Assembly (NCBI GenBank): GCA_947095585.1
Contig: OX352763.1
Coordinates: 21,439,462 to 21,503,461, forward strand
DNA length: 64,000 nucleotides
Direction of reading: 5' to 3'
From: Nephrocerus scutellatus
Taxonomy: Eukaryota > Arthropoda > Insecta > Diptera > Pipunculidae
Made by a program: the position numbers and the translations under genes. The notes beneath the pieces were generated by a model that saw only the letters and a list, made by a program, of their open reading frames with translations, made no database searches and was not told the DNA's origin. This document shows, one piece after another, positions 45,901 through 54,957 of this stretch. How positions within the stretch are numbered: position 1 is the first letter of the stretch; each line of letters opens with the position of its first letter.

Positions 45901-47615
45901 GGTGTACGGTGTCCAAATGCAACGAAAAACCACATTAACCAGGAATTACCTTTGTTTGCAATCGTCGTCATGTGTGATATCAGTTGTGTACTGAAGCACC
46001 GAAGATCGCGATATGCTCGTAAAATATTGTTTGGCTAATCTTGGCTCTTCATCTTGTTGAGTAGGCGAAACAATACCCGTCGGTCGTGTGCAGGTAGAAA
46101 AATTAAAGTGTTGGTTGCAAAAATTTGCAAATGGAACAACAAATTATAGCTTTCCCGAGTACAGTTTGCAAATGGAACGTCAAATTTAAACCACGAGAAA
46201 GAAATTTCAACTATACCCACCAAATGGAAAGAGGCATTAGCTATAAACTGACAAAGCGAGGAGAAAATCAGAGAAATTCCCTGAATACTCAGTGAGGAAT
46301 CGTGTCCAATTAAATTATCTGGCGGAGGATGCGGAGGGATCCTTACATGGAACACGGCGAATGGTTTATTATTATGTGGAGTTCTTTTGAACAAAATTAC
46401 TTGCACTCAGTAGACGCGTTCGAGATGCGGAAGGCTCCGTATTCTCAGTAACTCGAACACGATTCCTAAAGCAAGAATCGGGAGACAAAATTATTTTGGA
46501 TTCGCATTTTCCTCGCTATGTTGTTTTACACACACTAACAAATGCCAATTTCACTTTAGATTTGTGAATTATAATTCATTTCACTTTGATTTCAAGTCGT
46601 TTAAAACCATAATTCAATACTGTGATTAAAAATATTTGATTTGTGCGGATACATTTTTAGAATAAAAACTTTGTAATATTCTCGTCGTCATCGTTGGATT
46701 TGTGGGGCTATTTCGACACATAAACAACGTACGAGTACAAATTTTTTGTTCGCTTAACGCCTAAATATGAATGCACTGCACTCTGTCAAAGAAAGGGAAA
46801 ATCAAAAGAACGCCAAATTAATTTCAACAATATTTGTGAACGTCGAAAAAATTAATAAAAAAATTTGAAAACGTGAACTAACCGCTGATGGTTTGATTGG
46901 ACATTCCCTTCTTCGTTCTTCTCATAACAGTCTTATACCGGGTTTCCACCTGACTCCAGCTGACATTAATTCCAAACTTTTCAAACATTTTCTCAGCAAT
47001 AAATTGCCACAAATGCTTTTTTAACCTAAACCGACTTGAGGGTCCTACAAGGTCAATAAACTCCGCGTAAAGGTCCAGTACAAACTTTGTTTGGTCGTCC
47101 GACCACCTCATACTGTGAACTTCATCTATGAAAAGCACAAGTTTACATTAATCAGAAAAAGATATACATATGCTTGATTGAAATCTTACCTGACTCTACC
47201 GGCTGTGTTTCAACACCTATAATAGTTTCACCGTAGAATTCCGATTCATACCCAGCATGGTCGTCGTTCAACAATTTTACATTATGACTATCATCTGGGA
47301 GAAGCAGGAATTAGCTTACTATGAATAAAAAAATGTGTTATGTATTAATTTGAATCTTACCTGATTCTGCCGGCTTTGTTTCACCGCTTATAGTTCTTAA
47401 GTTATAGAATGGGGCTACTTCTGGCAGTGTTACACAAACTTCTTTTTTTGCTGTAATAGAATGGCTTCTTTCCATCAGCTGCATTGTATTTTAAAAATAA
47501 TGTTTTACTTACTCTCTAAGTGTTGTAAAATCACCAGACCCTCAGCGTTCATCGTCACACACCCAGTGTCGTCTAATAACACTTTATATTCCATTAAATT
47601 AATATCAAATGACAT
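34789..47615 (-). CDS. ZAD-5: four Myb/SANT-like modules + ZAD + 10 C2H2 fingers
   Basis: Twenty inferred exons (high to low): 47615-47513, 47450-47361, 47294-47190, 47125-46883, 44742-44635, 44423-44325, 44256-44026, 43837-43739, 41120-41016, 40957-40859, 40762-40532, 39789-39691, 39624-39535, 37261-37028, 36745-36417, 36365-36173, 36107-35892, 35831-35547, 35491-34954, 34885-34789. The sum is 3,594 bp, or 1,197 residues plus stop, with all phases compatible. Myb/SANT-like modules lie at about residues 100-180, 250-326, 428-504 and 568-645, the ZAD at about 655-735, and ten fingers after 822. The ZAD exon lacks an upstream ATG: the genomic frame hits TAA within 20 bp and an acceptor CGTTGCAG precedes it. 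The upstream Myb exon ends at GTAAGT in the matching phase. The ZAD-finger half is paralogous to ZAD-7/8, including the ENSRLK end. The long form may be one of several isoforms. Acceptor choice at 36107 is ambiguous by 3 bp. A split into two genes is less likely but possible. Confidence 0.72.
37028..37261 (-). other. Myb/SANT-like module M4 (ZAD-5 exon 14), joined to the ZAD exon
   Basis: A 78-codon exon with DLKWSDEQTRYVLDLYDEF, NLWHFIAEKIREKF and VSWSQVETRFKTIKKRMRKG. Unlike M1-M3 it ends in a strong GTAAGT donor (37027-37022), phase 1. The next acceptor in phase is 280 bp downstream, at the ZAD exon. Without splicing the frame runs to a stop at 37011, which could end a Myb-only isoform. 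Confidence 0.78.
37930..38310. repeat. Internally repetitive unclassified element
   Basis: Imperfect direct repeats: GTTGATACTATTTCGCACTC recurs as GTTGGTACTATTTCGCAACT, and CGAACGCCCCCCGTGTG recurs as CGAACGCCCTCCGAGTG next to GAGCTGTTC / AAGCTGTTC. At least two to three units. Possibly part of an LTR; unclassified. Confidence 0.5.
38470..38850 (+). pseudogene. MULE-type (Mutator-like) transposase fragment
   Basis: The plus strand encodes PSVTSMQRTVQRIRKGTIAL, LTELIVLDKYKFTKHGEKLL, LFDC and, after a frame break, DWYADGTLKTV. This follows the order of the MULE transposase N-terminus: an R-x-I-R-R motif, an FLLYD-like strand, then W-x-x-DGTFK with the first catalytic Asp. Truncated, frameshifted, and antisense within the ZAD-5 intron. 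Confidence 0.6.
39870..40330 (+). repeat. Dispersed repeat family B, copy 2, with an inserted SINE-body piece
   Basis: It aligns with 7095-7405 but is interrupted at about 39920-40060 by sequence matching 11215-11320 (GACGCGATAGACCG, CTCGCGACCATTCGTGTTGT). It ends in a GACA run. This is a nested insertion inside a ZAD-5 intron. Confidence 0.7.
40532..40762 (-). other. Myb/SANT-like module M3 (ZAD-5 exon 11)
   Basis: A 77-codon exon, phase 1-1. It reads DLKWSHKQTRFVLDLYGKF, NLWQFIAEKVTGKF and VSWIQVESRYKTVMKRTKK. The first-helix acidic pair is replaced by His-Lys, the most divergent N-cap of the four, so its binding may differ or it may be relaxed. The reading frame is intact. Confidence 0.8.
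41690..42400 (+). pseudogene. Non-LTR retrotransposon endonuclease (APE-type) remnant
   Basis: The plus strand reads TWNVRSLYRARAAKKLADTL, then after a stop YNTDITAIQEMRWTGNGV, IYYSCHARHHVLGVGFIVSK. The WNVRSL...IQEMRW...GVGF series is the first half of the apurinic-like endonuclease domain of non-LTR elements; the Glu of the IQE motif is catalytic. Downstream sequence to 42.4 kb is consistent with further ORF2 debris (KWIRLKNT-like). Several stops make it non-functional. Confidence 0.65.
42880..42925. repeat. (AT)n microsatellite
   Basis: About 23 uninterrupted AT dinucleotides, followed by AAAATGTTAATG. The junction ATCT(AT)n with nearby GCCGATTGAGCTGAAACTTT resembles an insect Helitron or MITE 5' end, like that at 63836. 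Confidence 0.95.
43190..43440 (+). repeat. Family C units inside a ZAD-5 intron
   Basis: Two copies with CGACAACACTTTTTGTAAAA / GATGGACAACACTTTTCGTT and GTGGCCCCATACAAATTT / GATGGGCTCTCATATAAATT. They have the same unit order and orientation as the 27 kb array. Confidence 0.72.
43739..44742 (-). other. ZAD-5 linker exons flanking M2
   Basis: Exons 44742-44635, 44423-44325 and 43837-43739 encode short acidic peptides on one template: D-D/N-N start, an acidic DDDQT or DEDQT, EPD-x-Y, then K/L-x-TQ and a final Pro/Gln-Gly. All are 99-108 bp, phase 1-1, with donors (C/A)AG|GTAAC or GTACC. The same template recurs at 47294, 41120, 40957, 39789 and 39624, so linkers and Myb exons duplicated as a block. 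Confidence 0.75.
44026..44256 (-). other. Myb/SANT-like module M2 (ZAD-5 exon 7)
   Basis: A 77-codon exon, phase 1-1. Key text is DLKWTDDQTSCILDIYDEF, HLWEFIAEKITEKF and VSWTQVESRFKTIMKRTKKG. Clearly paralogous to M1, M3 and M4. Preceded by two linker exons and followed by a third (43837-43739). Confidence 0.8.
44743..46882. other. ZAD-5 intron 4, repeat-filled
   Basis: Contains the second LTR-like sequence (45318 to about 45790). Short repeats near 44930-45035 carry two copies of GC(A/G)CCCATGTAACACATTTAACATA-like text, or GCCCCTGTAAAGCATTTAAC. No further exon was recognised. Confidence 0.55.
45318..45790 (+). mobile_element. LTR-like sequence, copy 2
   Basis: Starts TGATCGTTAAACGCTTTCGG and shares GGTGATAAACATG, AGCAATATAGGCAAGCG and CCAAAGCACTGGAATGCAAT with copy 1. 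It also has the TATAAATA box (near 45588), AATAAAGTTGACTAC and GTTTTATTGGGC. Diverged from copy 1, so the two are probably independent solo elements. Confidence 0.55.
46883..47125 (-). other. Myb/SANT-like module M1 (ZAD-5 exon 4)
   Basis: An 81-codon exon, phase 1-1. It has the pattern W-S-D-D-Q-T...VLDLYAEF, LWQFIAEKM and VSWSQVETRYKTVMRRTKK: three helices with spaced aromatic residues (W, W, W/Y), as in the Myb_DNA-bind_4/trihelix class. It has five extra N-terminal residues (EVHSM) relative to the other modules. The donor is the weak GTTAGT, as in M2 and M3. Confidence 0.8.
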
Positions 47616-48165
47616 TGTAATTTATTCACTTATTTATTTATACCAAAAGAAAGGTAAAAAATGATTATTCCAAGACCCAAAAACAACAAAAATCCTGATC
47701 GGAACACAAAGCTCACTCGTGAAGTGACACTTTCAGGGTGTTTTTATAAATTATTTTAGAGCGTTGGGAGCAAACAGTGCTTAGGGAAATGGAGCGAGCT
47801 CGGAGCGCTCTTATTCAATTATATCTTGAAAACGTAAACGATTGAACATTAACTGCCAAACTTGATTTCTAATAAATTGTTATAATAATAATAATATTAT
47901 TAAACTATTCATTAGTTAAATTTTATTACCTTTTAACTTCTAATCCAGAACAAAAAGAACAAATTTATCTGACTGCCATTTTTTGTTTTACATGCGTTTT
48001 TGCATTATTACCGAGCGAATATAACGAATTCATTTACAAAGGCCGTGTTTTTTTTAATTCAGAGAAATCCGAGTTCTGAATTATCCTATACATTTTTTCT
48101 GATCAGAGCTGTCAGATTAAAAAAATTATCTGTTGTGTTGGTTTTATGTCGAGTTTTTTTTGTTT

Positions 48166-48420
48166 TAGCAATCTGCGGTCGAGCGTAGATTTTTTCTCGA
48201 AAAAACGAACACGAAAGCCGAGGATCTTTTGTTTACATTGTTGTGTTGCATGTGTGTGTGATGTGTTTTACCTAAACCAAATGACATCAGTTGTTGGTGT
48301 TAGTAAAAGAGGGGTAAATCTCCCAAAATATCAAGATCTGTTTGAGGGGAAATCCAATCTACCGTAGATTGGTTTTTTGGAATAAACGAACAACTTGACA
48401 GCCAAAAAAGCACTCTACGG
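48166..48420 (+). repeat. Dispersed repeat family A, best-preserved copy
   Basis: Runs from AGCAATCTGCGGTCGAGCG through ACGAACACGAAAGCCGAGGA, AAGAGGGGTAAATCTCCCAA and ATCTACCGTAGATTGGTTTT (itself a TCTACCGTAGA palindrome) to AACAACTTGACAGCC. It gives the fullest view of this family. Confidence 0.72.
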
Positions 48421-49308
48421 CAGACTTAAAAAAAAAAAAACTCGACATTAGTATCAGAGAAAAGTTTTATTTCTCATATGAATGCTTCATTAGCCGTATT
48501 TTATTTGCCGAGGAACAACAACAATTGCACTGTCGAATTCCTTCTTTGGAATTGTGAAAACCTGCTGTTTGGCTGGTTTTGGCTGGTTTTGACATTCGAA
48601 TTCCGAACTCGCTTGGCATATAAAATGCAGCTATTGTAGTCAACAAGTTTTTTGTTTAAAGAAACAAACAACTACAGCTGTCAAGAAATGTTCTGTATAT
48701 TTTTTCAGAGTAAAAAGAACATATCCGAGAATTATCGGAGCTTAAAAAAACGATTCAGAGAAAATACATTTCTCGGAGATTGAAAAAACACAGAACTGAA
48801 TTCTGACAGTTAAATTTTCTCTCCGAGTTCGCCGACACTAAAAAAACATGTCTCATGTTTAAAGAAACAAATAACTACATCTGTCAAGAAGACAGACAGA
48901 CAGAAGTTCAGAGTAAAAAGATCATATCCGAGATTTATCTGAATTCTGACAGTTAAATTATCTCTCCGAATACTCCGACATAAAAAAACACAGTCATACT
49001 CAAAACTCCGAGCATTCAGCCGTATAAAAGACCACGAATATATTTTGGCAACTCTGCAAATGCTCTGAAATAGCATTTAATAGCAATTAACAAAAAATAC
49101 TTTTTTATTGACATTTATATTAGGCGTAACGATGTTAGTGGAGCTAGCCCCACAGTTTCACTTTAGCTGCTGCTGGTTTTTAACGACAAATTTTGCTCTG
49201 GACGTGAAATAATCAATTGTAACACAAACTAGCAAGTGAGGTATAAGTTGCTCTGAATTATAAAGAAATCATATTCGTACAGAATATTTGATGCTATTGT
49301 TTTAGAGC

Positions 49309-49454
49309 GTGGCTACAGATCATGGGAATGAAAGTCATGTCCAGCGAAACAGGTAGGTTTTTAGTGAGTAAGAAAGAGATAGCTTGAATCCATCAAAAGA
49401 CAACTACCACAACATTCTTTGACAATGACTCTCATTCCCACGCCTGTGTAGCCA
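49309..49454. mobile_element. MITE with ~30 bp inverted ends
   Basis: The left end CGTGGCTACAGATCATGGGA then ATGAAAGTCAT is inverted at the right as ATGACTCTCAT then TCCCACGCCTGTGTAGCCA. About 146 bp and non-coding. A truncated relative is at 15626-15735. Confidence 0.75.
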
Positions 49455-50388
49455 TAAACGGAACGGAACTTAATTTTTATGTTAGATTGGCTGAGAAGGA
49501 GGGAAAAAATAAAAAAAATACATGGAATATATATTTTTAATGAATGAAAAAAAACGACATATGATTTATGGTGCTCGCACAATGGTTAAACTTAATACTT
49601 AGCATATAAAAATTCAGACCTCGTGTGCATATCTGACTGCTACGAAACATTAAAAAAAGTGAACAGAATAACAAAAATTATCAATGAAGGAAACAAGAGA
49701 TAAAAGTCTTAATACCCAATTTTCTTGGATTTTTAGAATTACAAATGTCCAAGACTTCAAAGTCATCGTGTGAATCCCGCCTTAAATTTTTTCATCAGGC
49801 GTAGCTGTCAAACAAATGAAAAAGTATGATTTGAAGAGTATACAGTATTAGTTTATTCTTTCTCATCGTAAATAGGAAAATAATCTGTTGCACATAAAAT
49901 ATGTAGATAATAATAATAACATAAAGTATTATAATACATATTATTACAAGCAAAAATAATAAAAAAAACTATTAATGTTACTATAATTTTATAAAAAATC
50001 TACTGCTGTATAACTTGGAAAAAAATTAAAATATATTTATATTTGTCTTACAACCATTAACAGTATTAGGTCAACTCATGACTTTCAAATGTAAATTCAG
50101 ACAAAACCTCCAAATCAAATTAAGTCAAAGTGAACAACCCCATACATGAGGTTTGTTCGCGTCATATACTTTTATTTTTCTTAATAAAGAAATTACCAAT
50201 TATAATATATTAATTTTTCATAATAGGAACTCGATCTGCCATCTGCGAGCAAACCTACATTTTGAACTGACGGACAGAAAAGGTTCAAACGTAAGTGTTT
50301 TAGTTAGACGACGATATCAACAAATCTTAATTTTATAATAAATAACATCCTAAGTGACAATTTGTTAAAAAAGCAGTAAACTCAACCA

Positions 50389-51655
50389 ATGAGTTTTGCC
50401 AATTCATTAGTTTGTCGCGCGTGCTTGTTAGCGCCTGCAAATGAAGAATTCATAAGTCTGAATGTTATATATGATGAGGAAGAACAACTTACCTACTATG
50501 ACTGTTTTATGGTCTGCACACAAATTGATTTGGAGGAAAAGAATGGTTTACCTTATGGTTTATGCCAAAACTGTGGGCTTGAACTCCAAATAGCATATGA
50601 TTTCCAAAAAAAAGTAATGAAAGCCAGTAGAACCTTGCTGGAAAAAACAGACGAGATTATCGCCTTTGATAAATATGAGGTACAAGATGTTGAGTTATCC
50701 CAAGCCGAAGAAGGTTGTATATTATTATTACAACTGATTTTATGCGAACATCTGTTAATAAGTTTTTTATTTTTTTAGACATAATCATTGAATCCGCAGA
50801 TGAAACTGTTGTTTTTAAAAACATAGAGGAATTAGTTGCCTGGGAAGAAGACACAGTTGCAGAACTTGAAACAACTTGTGAATCAACTGATATTAAAAAC
50901 GAACCAGAGGAAGCAATAGTTATATATGAAGAAAAAATTGACCAAGACCAACCAAATGAAACCAAACAAAATTCTTCAAATGAATCACAAATAGATAATA
51001 AATGTAATATCTGCGAAAAGGTATTTTCCGCTGTACGCTATCTTCAACGGCATCGGAAGATTCATGAAAAAGTTCGAGAAACTTTTGACTGTTCCCATTG
51101 CGACAGGACATACACAACCAAAAATGCTTTAAAAGTCCACACTCGTCTCCACGATGGAGAAGGTTATATTTGTCCAATCTGTTACAAATTATTTCCTCTT
51201 AAACTAGAAGTAGAAGTTCATATGCGTTTTCATACTAGAGAATTTCCATACATTTGTGACGTATGTGGTGTTACGTTTGCACAAAAATCCCATCTTACCA
51301 CTCACATGTCCGTTAAACACCAAGGTTTACGCTTATCTTGCAATCAGTGTGGTCGACTATTTCAGAATAGCTCATCTTTGCGACAGCACTCTTTCGTGCA
51401 CACAGAAATGCCATTCCATTGCGCATATTGTGAGAAACGATATCCTTCAAAACACAAGTAAGTTAAAATTTATATAGTATCCAAAATGTTTACTTATGTA
51501 CACATTTTATGTACAGACTTAAGGTTCATATAAGAACTAAGCATGGAATGGAGATTGATAACGAAGAATTAAATACGATGCTAAAATTTAAAACTCAAAG
51601 GAAGAAGCATACATGGGTGAAAATTGATGAGGAAGTTAAAGATACTAGTATTTAA
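50389..51655 (+). CDS. ZAD-6: compact ZAD plus 6 C2H2 zinc fingers
   Basis: Inferred exons are 50389-50713, 50779-51457 and 51517-51655, giving 380 residues in frame. The ZAD begins LVCRACLLAP and closes LCQNCGLELQIAYDF. An acidic linker leads to six fingers, including the CGVTFAQKSHLTTH finger; the last is split by the final intron. It is the shortest of the cluster. The N-terminal finger group and its introns are gone, and linker plus fingers sit in one 679 bp exon. The first donor is weak (AAG|GTTGTA), chosen because the stronger-looking GTACAA does not keep frame. Closest to ZAD-4 by its final fingers and tail. Confidence 0.87.
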
Positions 51656-51979
51656 CAGTTTATGCTATTGATGATAAATACGTAAATTAATTGATTTGCC
51701 TTCATAACATTTACTCTTAATAATCAATGTGTTATTTTGTAGACTCATGTATGTAAATTTTTTTAATCCAACTAAAATTGCATATATATTAACTTCTGTT
51801 TTCATTTACAAAATTATTTAATAATAAATAGTATATACTGTAATATTTAGCTGTTTTATTATTTTTGAGTTTAGTGTCGCAAAAAAATGATAATAAAACT
51901 AAAACTAATAAAACTTAAAACAAACACGGTTAGTCAATTTATTCTTAAAAAAACATTTTAGAATAATTTATACGATAAA

Positions 51980-52375
51980 CGAGGCCCGAGGCATTTGCGT
52001 TCTTCCTGCAGTTGCAGAGGTAATAGCCAAAGTGGTACTTGAGTGAATTAAGGAACATCTGGAAGATACACTCGATGCCGGACAAGCTGGTTTCCGCACT
52101 GGATCCTCTTGTGTCGACCACATCAACACCTGCGGATCATTATTGAACAGTGCGTTGAATTCCGGTCCCACCACACCCGCTGTTCATCGATTTTGAGAAG
52201 GCGTTTAACAGTCTCAACAGACAGTTTATTTAGCTCGCCTTGCGCAGGAGAGGTATACCCGATAAACTAATAGCTATTATTAAAGCAATAGAGGAAAGCT
52301 GTCAGAGGAATTCGAGATCCTAAGTGGGGTACGACAAGGTTGCATTCTATCGCCGATACTTTTTTTTGTCGAATT
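51980..52375 (+). pseudogene. Non-LTR reverse transcriptase fragment
   Basis: The plus strand reads HLEDTLDAGQAGFRTGSSCV then DHINT, later a broken FIDFEKAF-equivalent (CATCGATTTTGAGAAGGCGT), and EEFEILSGVRQGCILSPI. These are the GFR, D-F-x-KAF and RQGCxLSP motifs of RT palm blocks in non-LTR elements. Several frameshifts; interrupted at 52365 by MITE sequence. Confidence 0.75.
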
Positions 52376-52515
52376 CCTTTTTTGGAATTTGAAAACCTGC
52401 TGTTTGGCTGGTTTTGGCATTCGAATTCCTTATTCGGATTCAAATTGGGAATAACAACAACTATTGCACTGTCGAATTCCTTCTTTGGAATTTGAAAACC
52501 TGCTTTTTGGCTTTT
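52365..52515. mobile_element. Two adjacent foldback-MITE copies
   Basis: GTCGAATTCCTTTTTTGGAA and GTCGAATTCCTTCTTTGGAA, each followed by TTTGAAAACCTGCT, sit about 105 bp apart. They are separated by AACAACAACTATTGCACT. Related to 2467-2583 and 48500-48620. Inserted in the RT fragment. Confidence 0.65.
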
Positions 52516-52945
52516 ATTAAAATACTTTGTCGGAGTCCTAGTAAAACTAGTACAACACACGACTGATACTGATATATTATTACTACGTTTCCATTATTGA
52601 ACATTATCAAAGTTAAAAAACTTATTCGGTATGGAAACGCAAAATATGGTTAGTTTTATTAATCCCAATTCCCAATCTGACATTTCATTTTTAAGAAACT
52701 ACAACGTATCTGTTAAATTAACTATTTTGTTATTAAAAACGAAACCCCACTATGTTCATAACTTAGCGAAGAGATCGTCTAAAGCCTTATGCTTGATTTA
52801 CATTAGAGTCGTGCGAGAAAAAATAAGCAGTTACATTGAAATTATGGTTAACCAGAAGATATTGCCACTACGAGAATATAATACGAGTTATAGTTATTTT
52901 AATGCAGTGCGAGGAAAAATGAGCAGAACGGCTGTTAAATTGAAA

Positions 52946-53075
52946 TTGTGGTTAGCCAGACGAGAGAAGTAGCATATTTTTCAATGATACCATAATGCAA
53001 TAGATAAAATTTCCCAGATTACTATCAAATGACTACAATATTCTCCTAGTGTCAATCTCTTATGGCTAACCACAC
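52946..53075. mobile_element. MITE with TTGTGGTTAGC inverted ends, copy 2
   Basis: TTGTGGTTAGCCAGACGAGA at the left and TTATGGCTAACCACA at the right. It aligns along its length with 6743-6872. Confidence 0.65.
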
Positions 53076-54957
53076 TAAGCACTTGATCCACAGCGCCTGA
53101 AAAATGTTACAAAGATCAATTTGATAGTTAAAAGTAATTTCTTCAAATCACAAATGTCATGTTTTTGTATTTTATTATTATTTTAAATATTTTGACAGGC
53201 CGTATCACAGTGGCGCAGCTCCATTGTGGTTGTCGTCTTTCATTGTTGATATTTACGGAGTGTTTTATTCATTTAGATATGGAATAATAATCAACAAAAT
53301 ATTCTAAATGCTATGTAGTAAAAGAGCAAGATGGAATGGAAGGATGTAGTATACCAATGCATGCGCTATCTTAATGCAAGCATTACTATATCGTTCCTTT
53401 TAGAACTTTTGTGAGAGTTCTGTAAAACCTTATTTATAATGGACATTTGCCAGCATTTGCACGCGAATTTGCGAATGACAAAAAGTGTATTGAGTGGTTT
53501 TAATATAATCGTTTTAGTACAGTTTTAAGTTTAATTTGATGTTTTAGTGTGTCTTAATAGAACTTAATTGAACATAGATAAATTAATAGAATTTTTTGCA
53601 GAGCTTCGCTGAAAATATTTACTATTCTAGCAGTTCGAGATTATCGAATAATTTAACATTATCAAGATCTTCAGATGCTCGCATAGAAATTGTATTATAC
53701 AAATATGTAAGACCTTTTTCTTTTATTGTTTAAAAATACGGTTTCTTCTATCGGCTAATAATAGTTATTGCAATAAATAAAAGAACGAAAACAATCGAAC
53801 AATTAAAAGTACATTTTTTAATTCACAGCACAAAACAAATATCTACCAACTATGTAGCTTTATACGAAGTTACAGAAAGTATACTTAATATTATTTTTAA
53901 TCAGAAAACGTTTCCTTTTTTATTATTTTGTATATGTATTTTAAATAAAATATTTAATTTGCTGATTAAACAAAAAGTTGACTTAGGAATTTGGAATAAT
54001 AATTTGCAAGCGGGCTGTGATGAAATAAAACAAAAAATAACCTATCATCGAATAAAATAAAATTCGGTGTTAAACGTCATTTGTGACGATAGTGACTTAA
54101 GCCACCGATATCGGTAGTTATTATCATTACTAAAAAATAGCACTTCATTTTGTGACTTTAGTTGGGATTAGAAATACCAAAAGAGTGACATTACTATCGT
54201 TTATCGATTTGGACCTAAAATACACTACACTTCAGTGCGCTCCAAAGGTAAGTTAACAATTTCTAACTTTATAGTTAAATAAACCATTTTGTTTATACAA
54301 TATACACTTCCACTGGCATTTCTTTTAGTTTAAGTTAAATTTAATGCAATCAAAATATTTTATTTAGTGTTATTTTGTAATAGTAATTATTGAGTTCAGT
54401 GAAATCACGCATTTTGTACCATTCTTTTGTATTTCAAGAAAATCGAATAAACAAAAATAAGCCGGTATATTTACTTATTAACAGGTGCTGTGCACTAATC
54501 GTTGCTATGACGTATAAACTTAACTACATAATTACATTTGCAAAAGTGTAATTATTTTTACTAACTCTTTGGAGATTATGATAATAGCCTGTTAAAGTAA
54601 TCAATTTAATCAATATCATTTGATTTTTTTTAATAATTAATAATAACTTATAATAATTCATAATGCATGTTTGACTTTATCATAACTGCAAAATAATCGA
54701 ATAAGGTTTCTTTCCGAGACACCCTGTAATAAGTTGGAGTATATGTCATCATGTTAAATGTTACCATTCTGTCTTCCTAGTCCCTAGTGACTTGACTAAT
54801 GACACGATTGGTCTAGCTAGTACGCTAGTAGTACTTTTACTTCACTTAGTGCTTGTTGGTTGGTGGTGGTCGGTTATAGTTCCGCTTTTTTGATTGATCC
54901 TGTTATTTGTTTGATTTTCGTTTATTATTTCATTTTACAATTTTCCTTTTGTTAATA

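Larger units (their letters stand above)
47616..50388. other. Intergenic between ZAD-5 and ZAD-6 starts; MITE-rich
   Basis: Divergent promoter region. It contains a family A copy (48166-48420), foldback-MITE sequence (about 48500-48620), two direct copies of a segment with CAGAGTAAAAAGA.CATATCC / CTCTCCGA (near 48700-48980), and a MITE at 49309-49454. No gene seen. Confidence 0.6.
51656..54957. other. Intergenic between ZAD-6 and ZAD-7
   Basis: Contains an RT fragment (51980-52375), foldback-MITE copies (52365-52510) and the second TTGTGGTTAGC MITE (52946-53075). About 1.4 kb of AT-rich DNA follows. From about 54.5 kb the sequence becomes the upstream part of the ZAD-7/ZAD-8 duplication. No other gene seen. 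Confidence 0.6.

Noticed and set aside
54907..54957. Upstream ATG at 54907 for ZAD-7 giving a hydrophobic leader
   Set aside because: Not conserved in ZAD-8, and a nuclear zinc-finger protein is not expected to have a signal-like leader.
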